Below are positions 1 to 14,200 of a DNA stretch of 64,000 nucleotides, one piece after another. Made by a program: the position numbers and the translations under genes. Source of the DNA: Pomacea canaliculata (lineage: Eukaryota > Mollusca > Gastropoda > Architaenioglossa > Ampullariidae). Within the stretch, counting starts at the first letter, position 1; every line of letters begins with the position of its first letter. Where the stretch lies: NCBI RefSeq assembly GCF_003073045.1, contig NC_037594.1, positions 19,350,927-19,414,926 on the forward strand, in the 5' to 3' direction. Under the pieces are notes generated by a model. The model did not search any database, had not been told where the DNA came from, and saw nothing but the letters and a program-made list of their open reading frames with translations.

Positions 1-423
1 GACTAAGGTTGTCACCTTTCTGTGCAGATAACCGTTGGAACATGTGGTTCTGTGTTGTGATGTACGACTGTGAGGGATTATAACCTTGTTGTCAACATCC
101 TACGTCTTTAACCAATGTCGGAGTTACTCGACTTGACTGCCTTCACTCTGACAAGCAGGGTTTGCTGTGCGTTTTGCTGGAAATCTCACGCAGAAGAAAG
201 TCAACTTACGTACAGACACTTCTTCGTCATTCATCTGTTTCGTGACATACATACATCCTAACGTTCTGACGCTTCTCCAACTCTTAACGCATAAACCACA
301 GGGTTAGCCACAACAGTGGCAGTGAACTACATGCCAAAAATGTCTGTCAGAGTGACTCCTGACACGATGTTAGAGAAAGAGCGCAAAACAAGGAGTCATA
401 GTTTTTCTTTAAGTTAACTGAAG

Positions 424-1095
424 TTGATCAAAGGTTTAGGACAAGTCAGAACAAAGGGTTTAAATTTAATCAAGGATCTTATGGCGTGTGTCCGTCTGTG
501 GCGGTTCCAACCGAACGAAGACAATAGTTGCGATCTGTTCGCAGCAAACTGTCGTCTTCCTAAAAAGATTACAGCTTTAGAGAACAGTTTAACGACCCCA
601 GTTATGACATCTGCTGTGGTGCAGTCGTCAGGCCCTTCTCCGTGTGCCTCTAGGAAGACCGTCAACTTATTTGCTCTTCCTAGAAGCGATCCTTTCGGTG
701 AACCATGCTCATCACCGCCCGTTTCATCAAGAACAACGGCCCAGTGGACTACATGTCGGGAACTAGAGTATACCGTAGATGGGCACAGTGACGAAGGGAA
801 AGCAGGGGACACCAAAAATGACACGTCAGGTTGGGAACGCACTTCCTCCCGCAAGGGCATCGAAAAGGAAACCCAGAAAACGGGCACGAAGAAACGGCCA
901 TTACTTCTCCCGCCGATCATGCTGCCTCCTATCTACACTGTTAAGCCAAAGCCGATGCGCCTTCGTGAACAGATGTTCTCTCTGACTCCGACCTCGCGTA
1001 ACCTGCAGACCATTTCGGACGACGAGTGGGCAAAGCTTACAGACTGTCGCTATCTCCGGCTCAGATTCAATAAGGAGGCGGCTGTGAAGGTGTGA
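424..1095 (+). CDS. Unassigned open frame, possible exon
   Basis: A 224-codon frame is open here, the longest in the window outside the two large OGA linker exons, in sequence that is visibly richer in GC than its surroundings. The C-terminal third reads like ordinary protein (Pro-rich LLPPIMLPPIY, then LTPTSRNLQTISDDEW and CRYLRLRF). It runs into AAG|GTGTGAGTG, a plausible splice donor at about 1088-1090, so it may be the end of an internal exon rather than a terminal one. I recognise no family. An antisense frame (414-920) is also open, which weakens the coding argument. No start context or partner exon was identified. Confidence 0.3.
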   Translation: MIKGLGQVRTKGLNLIKDLMACVRLWRFQPNEDNSCDLFAANCRLPKKITALENSLTTPVMTSAVVQSSGPSPCASRKTVNLFALPRSDPFGEPCSSPPVSSRTTAQWTTCRELEYTVDGHSDEGKAGDTKNDTSGWERTSSRKGIEKETQKTGTKKRPLLLPPIMLPPIYTVKPKPMRLREQMFSLTPTSRNLQTISDDEWAKLTDCRYLRLRFNKEAAVKV

Positions 1096-2202
1096 GTGTG
1101 ACTATGACTATATGTATAATCACGTGCTTAGGGGCAGGCATCTGCCTAGGGCCGCGCGCTTTTGATTGTAACCCGTTACATCGTAGGCATGTGTATGCAG
1201 ACAATGATAAAAGACGAGATCCCTGAGAGTGACTTTAGATCCAACTAGTGTGACTATAAGAATGTATAATGGCTATGTAATGAGACATGTATTTTACAGA
1301 TAATGCACTATAGTGATGTTGGCTGTCAATTACTTCCCTGGCAGTCGATCAGCTTTCAAATCATGTTTCCAACATGCCATCTACAAATGTGACTTTTGGT
1401 GGACTATGCCCATGAAATTTTAGTCATAATTGCAAAAGCAATTAATGCAGTAAAATCTCAACAGCAGAAATAAAAACGTTTTGTACAAAAGACAACTCAT
1501 ACATGCATGCAGTGTTAATTAACGTACATTCGATCGATGGCCTCCCTGTTTATAGTTATCATCATCAATAAAGCTTATCACACACGAAAAATAGTAGATG
1601 TGTGACAACATGTTTTTATTTATGTTGTTAATTTCTTATCGTCAATAAACCCAAAAACATAGCAACCATGGTAATGCGAGTCTAACATTGACTGAAAGCA
1701 GTTTTGTGGCAGGAACGGTGAAAAGTGTACGTTCGAACGTGCATGCATGTGCACCTGACGAAAATACACCTCTTGAAGCATGACAATGACAACAAATTGT
1801 TATTTGCTCGATTTGCATTTTTTTTAATTCAGTGGTTCATCAGCCGGGAGATAATTCTGCGAGAATAAACGACAAAGGAAGGAGAGAAAAAAAAGTACCA
1901 GTAGAAACCACCCAACAGACCACGGCCATTGGGTCACGGCCACACGCCAGCCAACCTTCTCGCGTCGGACCGCCCACTTCTTCGTCCGTATGCGCGCGCA
2001 TTCCAGTTCGACTGAAACTAACTGCGATTGGTTTGAACTGGATGCAGCTGGTTTTCAGGGCGACTGAGCATGCGTGAATAGTATTACGAGTCCATCGACA
2101 AGGAAGTACGACCTTACGTTAACAACAATCGTGGCATTTGTTTGAAAATGGTGTTTTGAATTTTTATATTAAAAAAGTGACTATAGTACAGTCGCCTCAG
2201 TT
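1096..2202. other. Intergenic and promoter side of OGA copy 1
   Basis: No convincing gene is seen. The stretch becomes GC-richer from about 1900 to 2080, next to the first OGA exon. The 5' UTR of OGA copy 1 probably begins within the last 150 bases. An open frame at 1832-2077 has no recognisable protein character. Confidence 0.5.
1990..2001. promoter_or_regulatory. GC palindrome upstream of OGA copy 1
   Basis: A perfect 12-base palindrome, ATGCGCGCGCAT, lies about 200 bases before the first ATG. It resembles the alternating GCGC/CATG core bound by NRF1-type factors in TATA-less animal promoters. A related GACGCATGCGCAC element sits at a comparable place before copy 2. Binding is inference. 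Confidence 0.3.
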
Positions 2203-5200
2203 ATGAACAGTGAATTTGCAGCAGGTGTTGTTGAGGGTACGTATTGTTGTGCAGCCGCTTTTGGACCGGTTCTTGTCTTGTCCTGAATTCTCTTCGCTTT
2301 CACGACCTCATTTGCATGTTCTCAAGGCTTATAATTATCCCAATAATTAGTCCTTATAATGATCTTGAATTTAGTTTTTTTCCATGTTTTGATGCGTTGA
2401 AGAAATAAGCATGAAATAGTCTTTAGTTATCGGTTGAAGAAACTGAAGTATTGGGAAGTGGGCTGTGGACGGTTCGACTTTTCCGCCATTGAAAAAGTAG
2501 ATCACGGATGTAGATAGTTATGTGAACATTTACTTCAATCCGAAGCATTGGAAGCTGCTTATAAATTTGTATTTCCGTTCGTCTGTTTAATATGGAGGGT
2601 TCATCGTAAAATCAAAGTATTATTTGCTGTCTAGTGTTGATATCTGCTCCGCCCACTTGCCACTTGACCGTGCGTACTAGAAAGCACACTTAGGTTGGGT
2701 TCCAAACAAAACATTTTGTTGGTGGGATTCGGCGAAAAGTCTGCTGCTTTCACACAGGCGTGTTGCAACATCTGCACACCACAGTAATTTTTGAAGCAGC
2801 GTAAAGTGTAGTTTCATAGAAAACCGAAACAATGGGAGCTGTTTCCTCAGAATTTACAAAATACTGCCGAACTAGTGACAGGTTCATACTTTTTCTCAGG
2901 TTTCTATGGCTTACCATGGACCTCGGAGCAGAGAAAAATCCTATTTGGATGGTAAGAATGTGATTATGTGGGATTACAAATGTAATGTATAGGAAAGTTA
3001 TAGCAAGTCGTACTGCTATAAATAATTTACAAGTACATTACTAGATTTGATAATTTTGATATTTAGCCATACAGTTTAAAATAATTGTATTGAAGGGATT
3101 TGACAGGCTTCTATTTTGTATTTTTGAATGCATGATTTGGCAGGGTAACTTTAGTGATGACCTAAACATGAGCATAACGCAGTTTTAGATAAAACAAACA
3201 ATAATGAAAGGGCAGAGTTCAAAGCTAATAATGGAAGATTTTCTTCAAACATCTGTCCAGGATGCAGAAAATGGGGCTTAACACCTACATGTATGCCCCA
3301 AAGGATGACTACAAACACAGAGCTTGCTGGCGTGAACTCTACTCTGTGGAAGAGGCTGGTAAGAATTGCGTACTTGTTATCTGGTGTCTGAAGTGTCTGT
3401 TTTGTGGCAAGTGGTAAAAATTAATAATAGCAATGTAGCGAAGAAAACTGGTAGTGAGACAGATTCCTATATTTCCTATAGAGACTGTCTTGTGACAGTG
3501 GGAGTGCATTTTTGAGAATTGTAAAAAAAATTATAACTAACAAAAGTAGCATGTGTAACTTCCTTAGTTTCTGAATGCTTTAAAGTGGTTTTATAAAGAG
3601 ACTGTGAAGATCAGAATTGTATAGTTTCAAAGCACACAGTGTTGCAAATTAAATGGTAGCGATCTATGCAATATGTTGCCCGGCACTGTCAGCGCTTTGA
3701 TGCAGAATCCAACCCGGCATGAGTTGCTGGTGACTGCCGCGCAGCTTTGACTAGAGCTGCCTAGATCATTCGAGCAAGTGCGTGAGCAAGAGTGACTGGC
3801 GCAAGCCTTGGTACCTGGAATGTTTGGTGTGAGAAAGCACATGTGTGATGAGAAGATGTGGGATGTTTCTAGATAACTTTAGTACTGTGTGTATAAACCC
3901 TAAGCAAGAGTGAGAGCAGGAGAGTAGCAGTCCCAGTTGTAGTCACAGTCAGTAGTGTGGAGAGTTATGGAAGCTATTGTGGGTATGTGTCACCAGATAG
4001 TTTGTGTTAGGTGCGTGCTGCCTTTAGTCAGCATGTCACTGATTTGCCAGTGTGTACAATATGTGGACATTGGTGTGCCAAACTGCAAATACAGTTTTTT
4101 CGTTTGAATATCTTTGACTACAAAGACTCGGTTTCTTGGAGAGGTTGGCACTGTAGATTAAGGATCCAAAACGAGCCATTGACGACGACATATGCCTTGG
4201 GACGTGCTTTGTCATGTAATTTAACACGGTCATCATCCTTTTATGTAACACACAGACATATTAGAAAAAGTATTCATAACTGTCCAATCTGCACAACCCA
4301 AAAGGTGGTATCTGTGCAAACCTAACATCAGTATTACAGTATGTATTCTCTAATCTGTCTCACTCTCATTCTGTGTATGATGTGTATATTTATATTTTTT
4401 TTAACCCACACTAACAGCTAGTTTTGTTTTTATACTTGCATGCTAGAAAATTAACAATTTGGAGAAAGATCTCCAAGCGGTAAAAGTGAAGTTTGTATGT
4501 TGCAGATAACCTAACCAGTCTAATTGAAAGTGCTCACCAGAAAGGTGTGTCATTTGTCTATGCAATATCACCTGGACTGGATATCACCTTCTCAAGTGCT
4601 AAAGATGTTCAAGCATTAAAACGCAAGCTTGAACAGGTAATGCATAGATGTCTTGAATTACCATAATAATCAGCAATTAATCTAGGATGCACCTGTTGGA
4701 GATTTGTATAAAATCTCATGATTTGATACATGAAATAAGTCACAACTGTAACAGTATTACAGATGGGCAACATGGATCACTCTGTGTGCCGCTATAAAGT
4801 AATTTTTGCAGTTCCTTATTCTAGTGTGGTGATAACAGTTTGACTGTTACTGACTTGTAAGTTCTAGGTAATAAATTGGTTCAACATCTAATTTTAATCA
4901 TTTTCATTGTTGAAAGTAACTACAGATGTATTTTGATTGAAAATTGTTGTGATTTCTTTTTCAGGTAGCAGCATTTGGTTGTCAGGCATTCTCTATCTTA
5001 TTTGATGATATTGACCCAGAGTTATCAGATGTGGATCAGAGTGTTTTTGCTTCCTCTGCTTGTGCTCAAGTGTCTTTAGTCAATGATCTGTATCAGCATT
5101 TGAGTCAACCAAAGTTCTTCTTTTGTCCAACAGGTTAGCATTTTCTTGTAGCCAGTGTAGTAGTACAGGTTAGCGTGGCTGTGTTGCTTTGTTCAAGTAA

Positions 5201-8200
5201 GGAAAAAAGTACTTGACAACATGCAGTTAATTGATAATTTTTTCCTTTGACGAGTTGCTACAATATATCTTCTGTCATCAATTTACTGGATAATTGAGGT
5301 GATAAGTGGCTAGTAGTCTTCATTCTCATATCTTCCTCGGAATATTTTTGGAAAAATGCTACAAAACACTCGATTTTTATTGCCAAATTGTTCAGGCATT
5401 GTTTTGTAAAGTTCATAAGGCATATTAATTTTTAGTCATTTGGCAGCCAGTGGATTTCATGCAGAATTAGAATAAGAATGCAGAATTAGAATTTGCTTTC
5501 TGCTTTTATGTTAAATACTTTTATTATTTTTCTGCAGTTGACACAGGGAAAATGTTCACTTTTTCATTTCCAGAAACTACATAACAATGTATTCAATTAA
5601 AAATCTCCACCAGTTTTTAATTAGACATTAATGTTCTAATGCTTAGTTCATGAAAATACAGTTTGTCTTTAAAAAAGTTTTGTATTTTTCCACCACAGAA
5701 TATTGTGCTTCTAGAGCTCGGCCAAGTGTTCTGTCTTCAGAATATTTAAACACAATTGGAACTAAGCTTCTGCCAGGCATAGAAGTTTTATGGACAGGTA
5801 CTGGGTGGTTTGTTTGTTTCTTATTTTAATATAGAAGTTTTCTAAAGGCAGCTAAGCTATGATGTCTTACATTTACCCCTGTTTATAGAAGTATGTCATT
5901 TACTTGTTTGGAATAAAGTTGAGCTTTAAAAATGTTCATCATTTCATATAGAAATACACATTTTTCCTCCTAACATTTACTCCTAACTGTGTGTTAAATG
6001 TCTATATGAGTATGTATGCCTGCCCTTGTGAGCGAAGACAAATTTCTGTCCTGGGTCTCCTGGACAGACAATAAAGTCTGTTTTGATTTTTGATAGTCAG
6101 ATTTCATATTTCAAAAAAGATAAACCAGACTCTTGGTTTTTATTTGTTGCAGGCTGCAAGGTTATTAGCAAGAACATTACAATTCAGACTTTAGAGGACA
6201 TTACAACTGCTCTCAGGCGTGCTCCTGTTATCTGGGACAACATTCATGCTAATGACTATGACCCTCGTCGAGTTTTTCTGGGGCCATATGATGGCCGCTC
6301 ATCTGACATTTTGCCATATATCCGTGGTGTTTTGACAAACCCAAACTGTGAATTTGAGACAAACTTTATTGCGTGTCATACTCTTGGCCAGTGGTGCAAG
6401 TCTAACCCAGATGGTGTGAAGAAAGACATAATTGCAAGTATGTACACTTCTTAACATAATTACTGTTAATGCATTGAAGATGACCACCTCATGAATCAGC
6501 AAAAAGTTACACTTTGCATACAATTTTCAACCGGCATGGCCTGGTGTTTTAGAGCACCATATTATAGTAACTAAAACTCATTTTGACTAGGCAGTTGTCA
6601 ACTTTTTTTGTGAGGAGTGGATATGACTAGAAATCCACACCTTTGTAGAATTGACACCTAAGTAAACTGTCTTTATGCCATACTTTAAAAAAAAGGGTTT
6701 GTTGGGGGGCATGTTAACCCTCTTAGCTTGATAAGCCAGAATCATGGCTTTACCGGCAGAGCACGATGGGCCACATACAACCCAAGAATATTAAACTGAA
6801 TTTTCTTGGATTATTGCTGACATCAGAGTGAAAGTAGGCAATTTTCATTACTTTATTTGCAAAGTTCAAGTTTTCTCCTTTCCAAAAATTTATAGGATTC
6901 ATGGTCTAATGTTTGCCTGAGAGCAGTAAAGTATGAAAACCATCACCCATTTACGTCTTAAGAAATACACCATGGTTTTATTACGTAATTATATTTTTAT
7001 GCAGTGCTAAGAGGGTCAACAGCTAACATAAAGCTTCTGATTTATCAGAACAAAAAACATAACTTGGAGTGTGTGGGGGGGGTTGTAGGGTTTTAAAACA
7101 CTATTTCACATTTGTAACTTGCATAATGTAAAACTTTAGTCCATCCAAGCATAATGGCCTAAGTGTGCAGATTTTATTTTTTGTGAAGGTGAGCGTCTGA
7201 GTCCAGTGGCAGCAGACATTAAACTTGAAACAGAAAGCGACTTGGGATCTGATGATGATCTTCCTTTATACATGGGTAAACACTACAAGCCTCGGCAAGC
7301 ATTAAAAGTAGCCATGAGTGAGTGGATCACAGAACTTACTACAGTGAGAGACCCACCCAAGCGCAGATTGCCTGCAGCTGTGCTCCCTGCTGCTCTTTTG
7401 GCTCCTGTTGTGTCTAATTCAACAGTTATAGTTTCTACACCAATTTCAGCTGCCTGTGCTGCAGCTTCTTTGGCTACTGGCTCTGTTCTGGACAGTTTGG
7501 CAGTGCAGATAGTTCCAGAAGGAGTAGTGGCTAATCCATCATTTTTACAACCACTGTCACAACCTGTCAACAGCTTGGCATTGGATTCTTCATCTGATGT
7601 ATCAGATTCCCTGTCGGACTCTGGCTCTGAAACGGAGCCCATGGATGGTGTTCAGTCTTCCAGTGTAGTGCTTGTTCCATCAAACCTGAACACATTACCC
7701 AAAGCTTCCACAACAGACAGGCTGATGCAGTTGGACCTGGAGGGAAGAGAAAACACTATTAAATTAGAGAGCACCATTGTCATTGAGGTGCCTGAAAATT
7801 GTGATTCATCCAGGAACCATATTTCCTCTCTAACCCCAACCTCCGTCACAATCAAAGATCTGATGCTTCTTGTAGACTTGTTTTATCTTCCATTCGAACA
7901 TGGTTCATCGTCTCTTCAGTTCTTGCAGAATCTTCATTGGTTAGTGACAAATGCTCATTGTGTTCAAGAACCCAACAGGAGAAATCCAGAGGTAGGAGTA
8001 AAACTAAATTCATAAACATGCATGCTTGCTCCATTAATTAGACATTTAAATAGGTAAGCATGAAAGAACTTTATAAACCCTGATTTTATGGGCATCTGTT
8101 AAGCATCATAAATTTCTTAGCCTATGCACAAACTTAGGATTTATGCATGAGGTGCATTCCAGAAGGATTGCAAAGCATTTAAAAATTCACTTAAATTAAA

Positions 8201-11200
8201 AACAATTTTCTCATGATAATCAACATACCTTGCCAGCTTTTGCACTCTATTTGATTTTTTTTTTTTAGGCTAATTCTCTTGCAGTAGTGTTTTTTGTTTT
8301 TGTTTGTTTCGTTTTTTTGGTGTGTGGTTTTTTTTTTTCAATTCATTATTCTCTTTGAAACTTGAGGGTGTAGCCTTTCAAGCCCAGTTTAATAAAGTCT
8401 GTTAAACTGCTTACATCTTTAGTACGACGATTAAGCAGCTTTGATTCTTTAATGCAAGTGCATGGTAAGACAAACACTAAAACTTGTAGCAAAAGGACAA
8501 GGAGTGAATGACAATTACAAGCAGACATCCACTTCTAGGACACATTTTGTCTGCTTGACGTCGCTGATGATATATCACCAGACGTAGGAATTCAGTTACT
8601 TGGAGGCTTTGAGAAGAAGCTGATACACAGTAGATAATAGAATCTCAAGGATTTCCGAAGATCACTTTTTTATTTTATAAACAATGTTTTACCTGTTTAA
8701 AATTCTAAAATATATGTAAAATTTGCATAGTTTGAACATACATAAATTATGTTGACATTGTATACATTAAACCAGATATACTCTGCCTTCTAAGTTTAAT
8801 GAAAAGCCTCATTACAAAATAAAATCTATTATTAAGATATGCATCTTCATCCTTTCAATTTAGGGAAAAGAATGGCTTAAGAAAGAGAAAGAGTTTGAAA
8901 AGAGTGTCCTGGAGCTTGATACTCTACTTGCACGTCTGTTGGTTGGCCCTAACAAATCCCTTCTCTGTGACATCTATTCCTACCTTTGGGATATGAGAGG
9001 TCTCTTCATTATTTGCCTGAACTTTGTCAAATGGCTAGGTAAGACATTTATCATTTCCAGGTAAGGCGATTTCACTATTTACAATTTTCAGCCTGTCAGA
9101 ATAGTATTGCTACAAGTACAGAAAATCCAGGTTTCCTTTATATGAATTGATATTAATTGTAACCATTGTTATTGTAAAAATTCTGTATTCCTGCCTGCTG
9201 TTCATCTTGCAGGTTAAGACTATGCTTATAAATTATGATGCATAGTCAGGTTTACTTTGTGTTGTGAAAATGCTGTTACTTGTACCACAAGTCCTGCATT
9301 TTGTATAGCCATTTAATGAGTACAGTTAATTCCATATTTTTTTAAACATAAAGTGCATAAAATGCCCAATCCAAAATAATATTTTAACCATGATATGATT
9401 TCTGTTTATTTCAGAACTTGGGCTTGTGTGCAACACCACAGCATTGATTAACAGTGGATTTGCAACATGTACGAGGTGTCCCTAGGTTATTTTGTAGCAT
9501 ATGCCTGAAAATGGAGACATATAGCCTTATACACAGATTTACATGAGAGGAGAGATCACTAATATTCCTAGTACTCTTGTGACAGATGCCAAATCAAACT
9601 TGTCTTTTTCTAAATCTTCATTAGTTTATAAGAATGTGTTTATCAAATTTTTAACATCTTTTAAAAATTGTATGGAAGTTTGACTGGAGATCTTTTACAG
9701 AGTACAAAGGCTTACTATTAAGAAGAATCTTGATTCATTTAGCATGCAAGCAAAGTTCATGTTTCCTTCCCTTTTTTAACTTGCTAATAAAGTTCAAGGA
9801 CATTTTGCAGTCATCATGGTCAGTAATTTTTGTGGTTTTTGTTATTGCAGGAAAGTGGGTGAGATGCCTTTGTTTAGAACTGTTGCAAGCAGAAAATTCC
9901 TACTATATATTAAATATATTATGCAGAACTTGATTTAAGTAAAGTTTTTTTAGTTCAAAAATTAATGTTGTGATGAAAATTTTCCTCCTTCGAGTTTATG
10001 CTATGAAGTTAAAATTTTTGGAGGAGAGTAGTGAATAATAGTCTTGTGCTGTAAATTAAAATTATGACCAGGAAGGACAGCTTTCTTCTGTAGTACTGGG
10101 TTAATTGCATTGCCATTCAAACACCATGAACATTGCTTGTAATGCTTATTCAAATTGATGAAAGTCTATGCTGTATTTTCCATCAGAATCTCTTGCATTA
10201 TTTAACAGGTAAATTATAAGTGGTTGGACCAAATTTTTATTTATTTATTTTTTTTTTATATATATATAAGTTTTACTGAGAGAAGGAGACACCGATGGAA
10301 TGTCTAACATGGTTTTTCATTTTAGGGGTAAAAGAATTAAATGATTGCACAAAAGGTATCAAGGTAGTTGTAAGATGAATTAAACATTTAAAATCCTTTA
10401 CTGTCTAAAAATGGTATTGAAATAGTTTTTAATCATTTCAAAAATGCTTTTACGGTTTTACTTATTCATGAATCTGTAATTTGTCCAGCTTGTCACATTC
10501 AAATCAAGAGAATGAAAAAATAATGCAAATAACTTTTTTGTTGAACAGTGCCACGAGACTAACCTATATTCTTATATATCTCAACCAAAACAGGGTTTTC
10601 TAAGGGGTATAAAGAGGCCTTTACCAGCGGAGACCAAGAACCCTGGGTTTTCCGCGGAGGCCTTCAAGCTGAGCTGCAAGTATGTATGTCTAATGAATAA
10701 ACAGCGAACCATGGCCCATAATCATTGGAAGTTTCAATTTTGTTTCTTTTTAAAGTGACTATGCATTTCCAGCTATAGTTCAGAAAGTTGCACCAGAATC
10801 TCATGCTTGTATTTTCCAGCAGCTGTTTTAGTGTGCTGTGTGAAGTAATAACAACACTGGAAAATGCATCGTGGACACTGCAAGATGCTTTTCATTAACT
10901 TTGATTGCAGGGTATTTACTTTATGCTTGATAATTTTCAGGATAAAGAGATTCAGACAATGGATTTACCAATGCAGGAACACACAAGAAATTTTGATAAT
11001 TATGTATTTGGCAAGTAATGTTTGTACAAATTATAATGTCTCCTCTTTAAACTGTGGCTGGTTTTAAAATATAGACTCCAGCACTTTTGAAGCAAAATAC
11101 ACTTTGCAAATCCCCCATCCCCCATAACCCTAACCCTGACCCACAAAATTCACTTGTGTGTGATCCTGAATGATGAATCCATTGTAAGTTTACATCTGGG

Positions 11201-14200
11201 TCCACTAGACTTTTTTCCAGTGGCTGTTTCAGAGATGAATGTACTGAATTTAGCCATTTCAGGATTATATTTTTGTGTCAGAATATATCATGTTTGCATT
11301 AGTTAACCTCAGGAAAGTTCATACACAGAGTAGTAGTAGTAAACCTTGAGTATCACAACAGACCACAAACAAAGTAAACAATTTCATCTCTCCTGTGCCT
11401 GGAAATTAGTTGTGTATATTAATCTTTACCCAAATTATGAAACTGTACATGTGGCATCATAATCCATATTACTGTTTATTTATTTGTGATCTGTTAGTGA
11501 TATCTGTTAATATCTTGCTGTCTGACAGAGAATATAATCAGTGCATAAGCACATGGAATTTTTTATTTATATTGACACTGTAAAGATCTAATTTCCAGTA
11601 AATCCCTGGAATTGGAAAGTTTTTTATCACATCCTATATTAATCTTGATATTCGTACTTCTCCATTTTATGAAGAAATACTCGTTAAAATGAAAGCTTTG
11701 TGCATGAAGTTCTTTTAAAAATAATAACACATTTCAGATCTAAAATAATTTTTTTGCTATGATTGTATTCTCTGTCTTTGCTTATGAAGGGAATAGTGCT
11801 AATTTATTGATTTTCAGAAATGACGTTGCAGGTTTATTTTTTTGTTTTTACCTGCTTAATGTCAGTGACTGGATTTTTGCAGAATCATATTTCAGAACAT
11901 TGTTTTTCCTGTCTTTTGTTGTTAGATTCCACTACAATATACATAATACAGCATTGTGAAAGGTTAATCCAAGTGCAAAATTATTTCCAAGAGTTTAGTT
12001 GATCGCAACATTAATTTTTAAAAGGTCTTCGCAGGTTTATTCTATTTACAGGACACTGACTTTTGAATGTTGCAGTTTTCATCCACATCTTGCAAAGAAT
12101 TCAAGCCCTTATTTCCTGTAATCTTTCAGAAATTGGCTTGCTGTTGTAGCACTGATTTTACTGTCAGTATGCTCAAAGCTCTCAGCCTTCTGTGATTTCA
12201 ATAATTAAACATTTAGGTTAATGTGTGATTTTTTTTTTTAAGTCCCAAAAAAGTACAATTTTTTTGTGGCTGATTGATGTAAACATTATTCTGCCAGCAA
12301 CTGCATATTTAATTCCATGTTTCACTTGGATTACCCTTTAAAATGCTGTCAGACCAAATTGCAATGTTGCCAGTGATTGATAAATGCAGAATTAATACAG
12401 AAAATCAACCTGCAATAAAAAAAAAAATTAGGGAGATTCTGGTGCATTCCCACCAGGCAGTGGCAAGTGGAAATGAGCATGCACCACTGCTTGTTTGCAT
12501 TATTGCTTCAGTATGCTTGACAGCAGTTCTTGCAGTGGCATCTGGTGTAAGGATACATGTGGCATTTTATGTTCCATATTTTATATGCCTTTTTGAAACA
12601 GTTGGCTGCATTTGTGAAGATGGCGCTGCTACTGTAAATATTTGACATAGTTATAACTGGATGTGTTGCAAGTTTTTTCATGTGAAAGTTTTTCATGGTA
12701 AATTAAGCCTTAATACAAATGCCTAAATGCTGCATCTCCATATACCATTTGCTGTTAGCTACGATGAGCTTCCTGAGCCTTGTTGGTGTGCTTATCACTC
12801 TACTGTTAAGCACTTCAGTGCTTAAATGCTTAGCAAATTAAACATTTCTTCAACAGCGGCTCCTGCCCATCTCAGCAGCCCATGACTTATTTATGTTGAA
12901 ACCCCCAGACTACATTATAACTGAACTGTACAACTTCAGACCATACCAACCTCAAGATAAGGTGGGTAGGCATGTTCCACTGCACAAAGAAATATTTGTA
13001 ATAGTGCTGCTTACAGTTTTTAGGAAATGTTTTTAGAAAAGTTCTGGGGCCAGTTGCATGTATCACACTTTTAATTGTTCTAAAGAAACAAGTTTAGAAA
13101 CAGTTTTCAAAAAAACATTTTAGGGTTGTTTTAAAAGTGGTATTTTTCTTTGATTTAAATTAAAATTTAAAACAGTTTGAGGCTGTTCTAAATTGGCTAA
13201 CATGATAATTGCATTTATCAGAATGACATTCAAGATTAACTCGAGGTCTTACAAACAGGAGACTACGATAAAAAAGAGCGATAAATTTTTTCAGCAGTTT
13301 GGATTTTAACAAACCAGTATTGCCAGAAAAGTCAGCGAGATCACAATGACTGACAAAAGCACATCTCAAGCCTGCAATAGTAGTTAAGAACCAATCAAGC
13401 TGTTCTGCTTCCTTGGCATGTAAAAAGTTCATTTTTCCAAAGAGCATCATTTTTACATTAGCATGTGCTGAAATCCGTAGCGAACAGCTCTGTTTAAAAT
13501 GTTTTTCATTAAAGGGTCTTAATGTTAAATTCTAAATAGATTTGATGCTTTAAACTGTTTAAAATTTGAAATGGCAACTGTCCCCTGGCCTATAACTGGA
13601 TTTCATCTTCTGCCATTTAAAAATGGAAGGGTGAAGTGTTCTAATTCTTTTCTCTTATTTTACTTAGACAACAGTGTATGACATATGTTTGAAGACCTGT
13701 GATGATGGAATGGATGGGAGTAATATCTTTTGTGGAGTGCCCTCACTTCTTGGCGACAGGCAAGTGGTTAAGCCAGAATTAGCCTAAATGCAAGAAAATG
13801 AAGTTTTAACAGTTAAGAAAAAGCTATAGTTGATTTTGTTAAAAATAAACTTCCTTATTTTGTGTAGTTTATAATCATGGAACTTTTTTTTTTTTTGTCT
13901 TGCAGGTTGGTGGGCAACTTCCTAGCATATTCACCTGAGTTCTGCTTTGTGGCAGAAGACAGTGAGAGCATATGTGGTTACATCCTGGCTTCTGTTAATG
14001 CTAAGGAGCTAGCTTCAAAAAGCAATAACCTTTGGGTGCCTGCAATGAAAGAAAGTATCCTAGACCAGAGAGAGAAGATTTTTCACCATCAGATGTAAGT
14101 TGATCCATAGTCAACATTACACCTTTTTATTAAAAAAATGAAGTGTGCACACTCTCACATGGTGCATGAAGAGTTGGTTTTGCATACACCCTTGCTGTAG

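Noticed and set aside
262..330. Minus-strand NPVVYALR, like the end of helix 7 of a rhodopsin-type receptor
   Set aside because: Stop codons lie within about 15 codons on both sides and no other helices are found nearby; the motif is short enough to be chance.
1832..2077. Open frame of 81 codons just before OGA copy 1
   Set aside because: It lies in the GC-richer promoter side, has no recognisable protein character and no splice border; the OGA start at 2203 is in another frame.
13160..13450. Antisense frame of 97 codons in OGA copy 1 intron 12
   Set aside because: It lies wholly inside a candidate MITE and resembles no transposase I can recognise.
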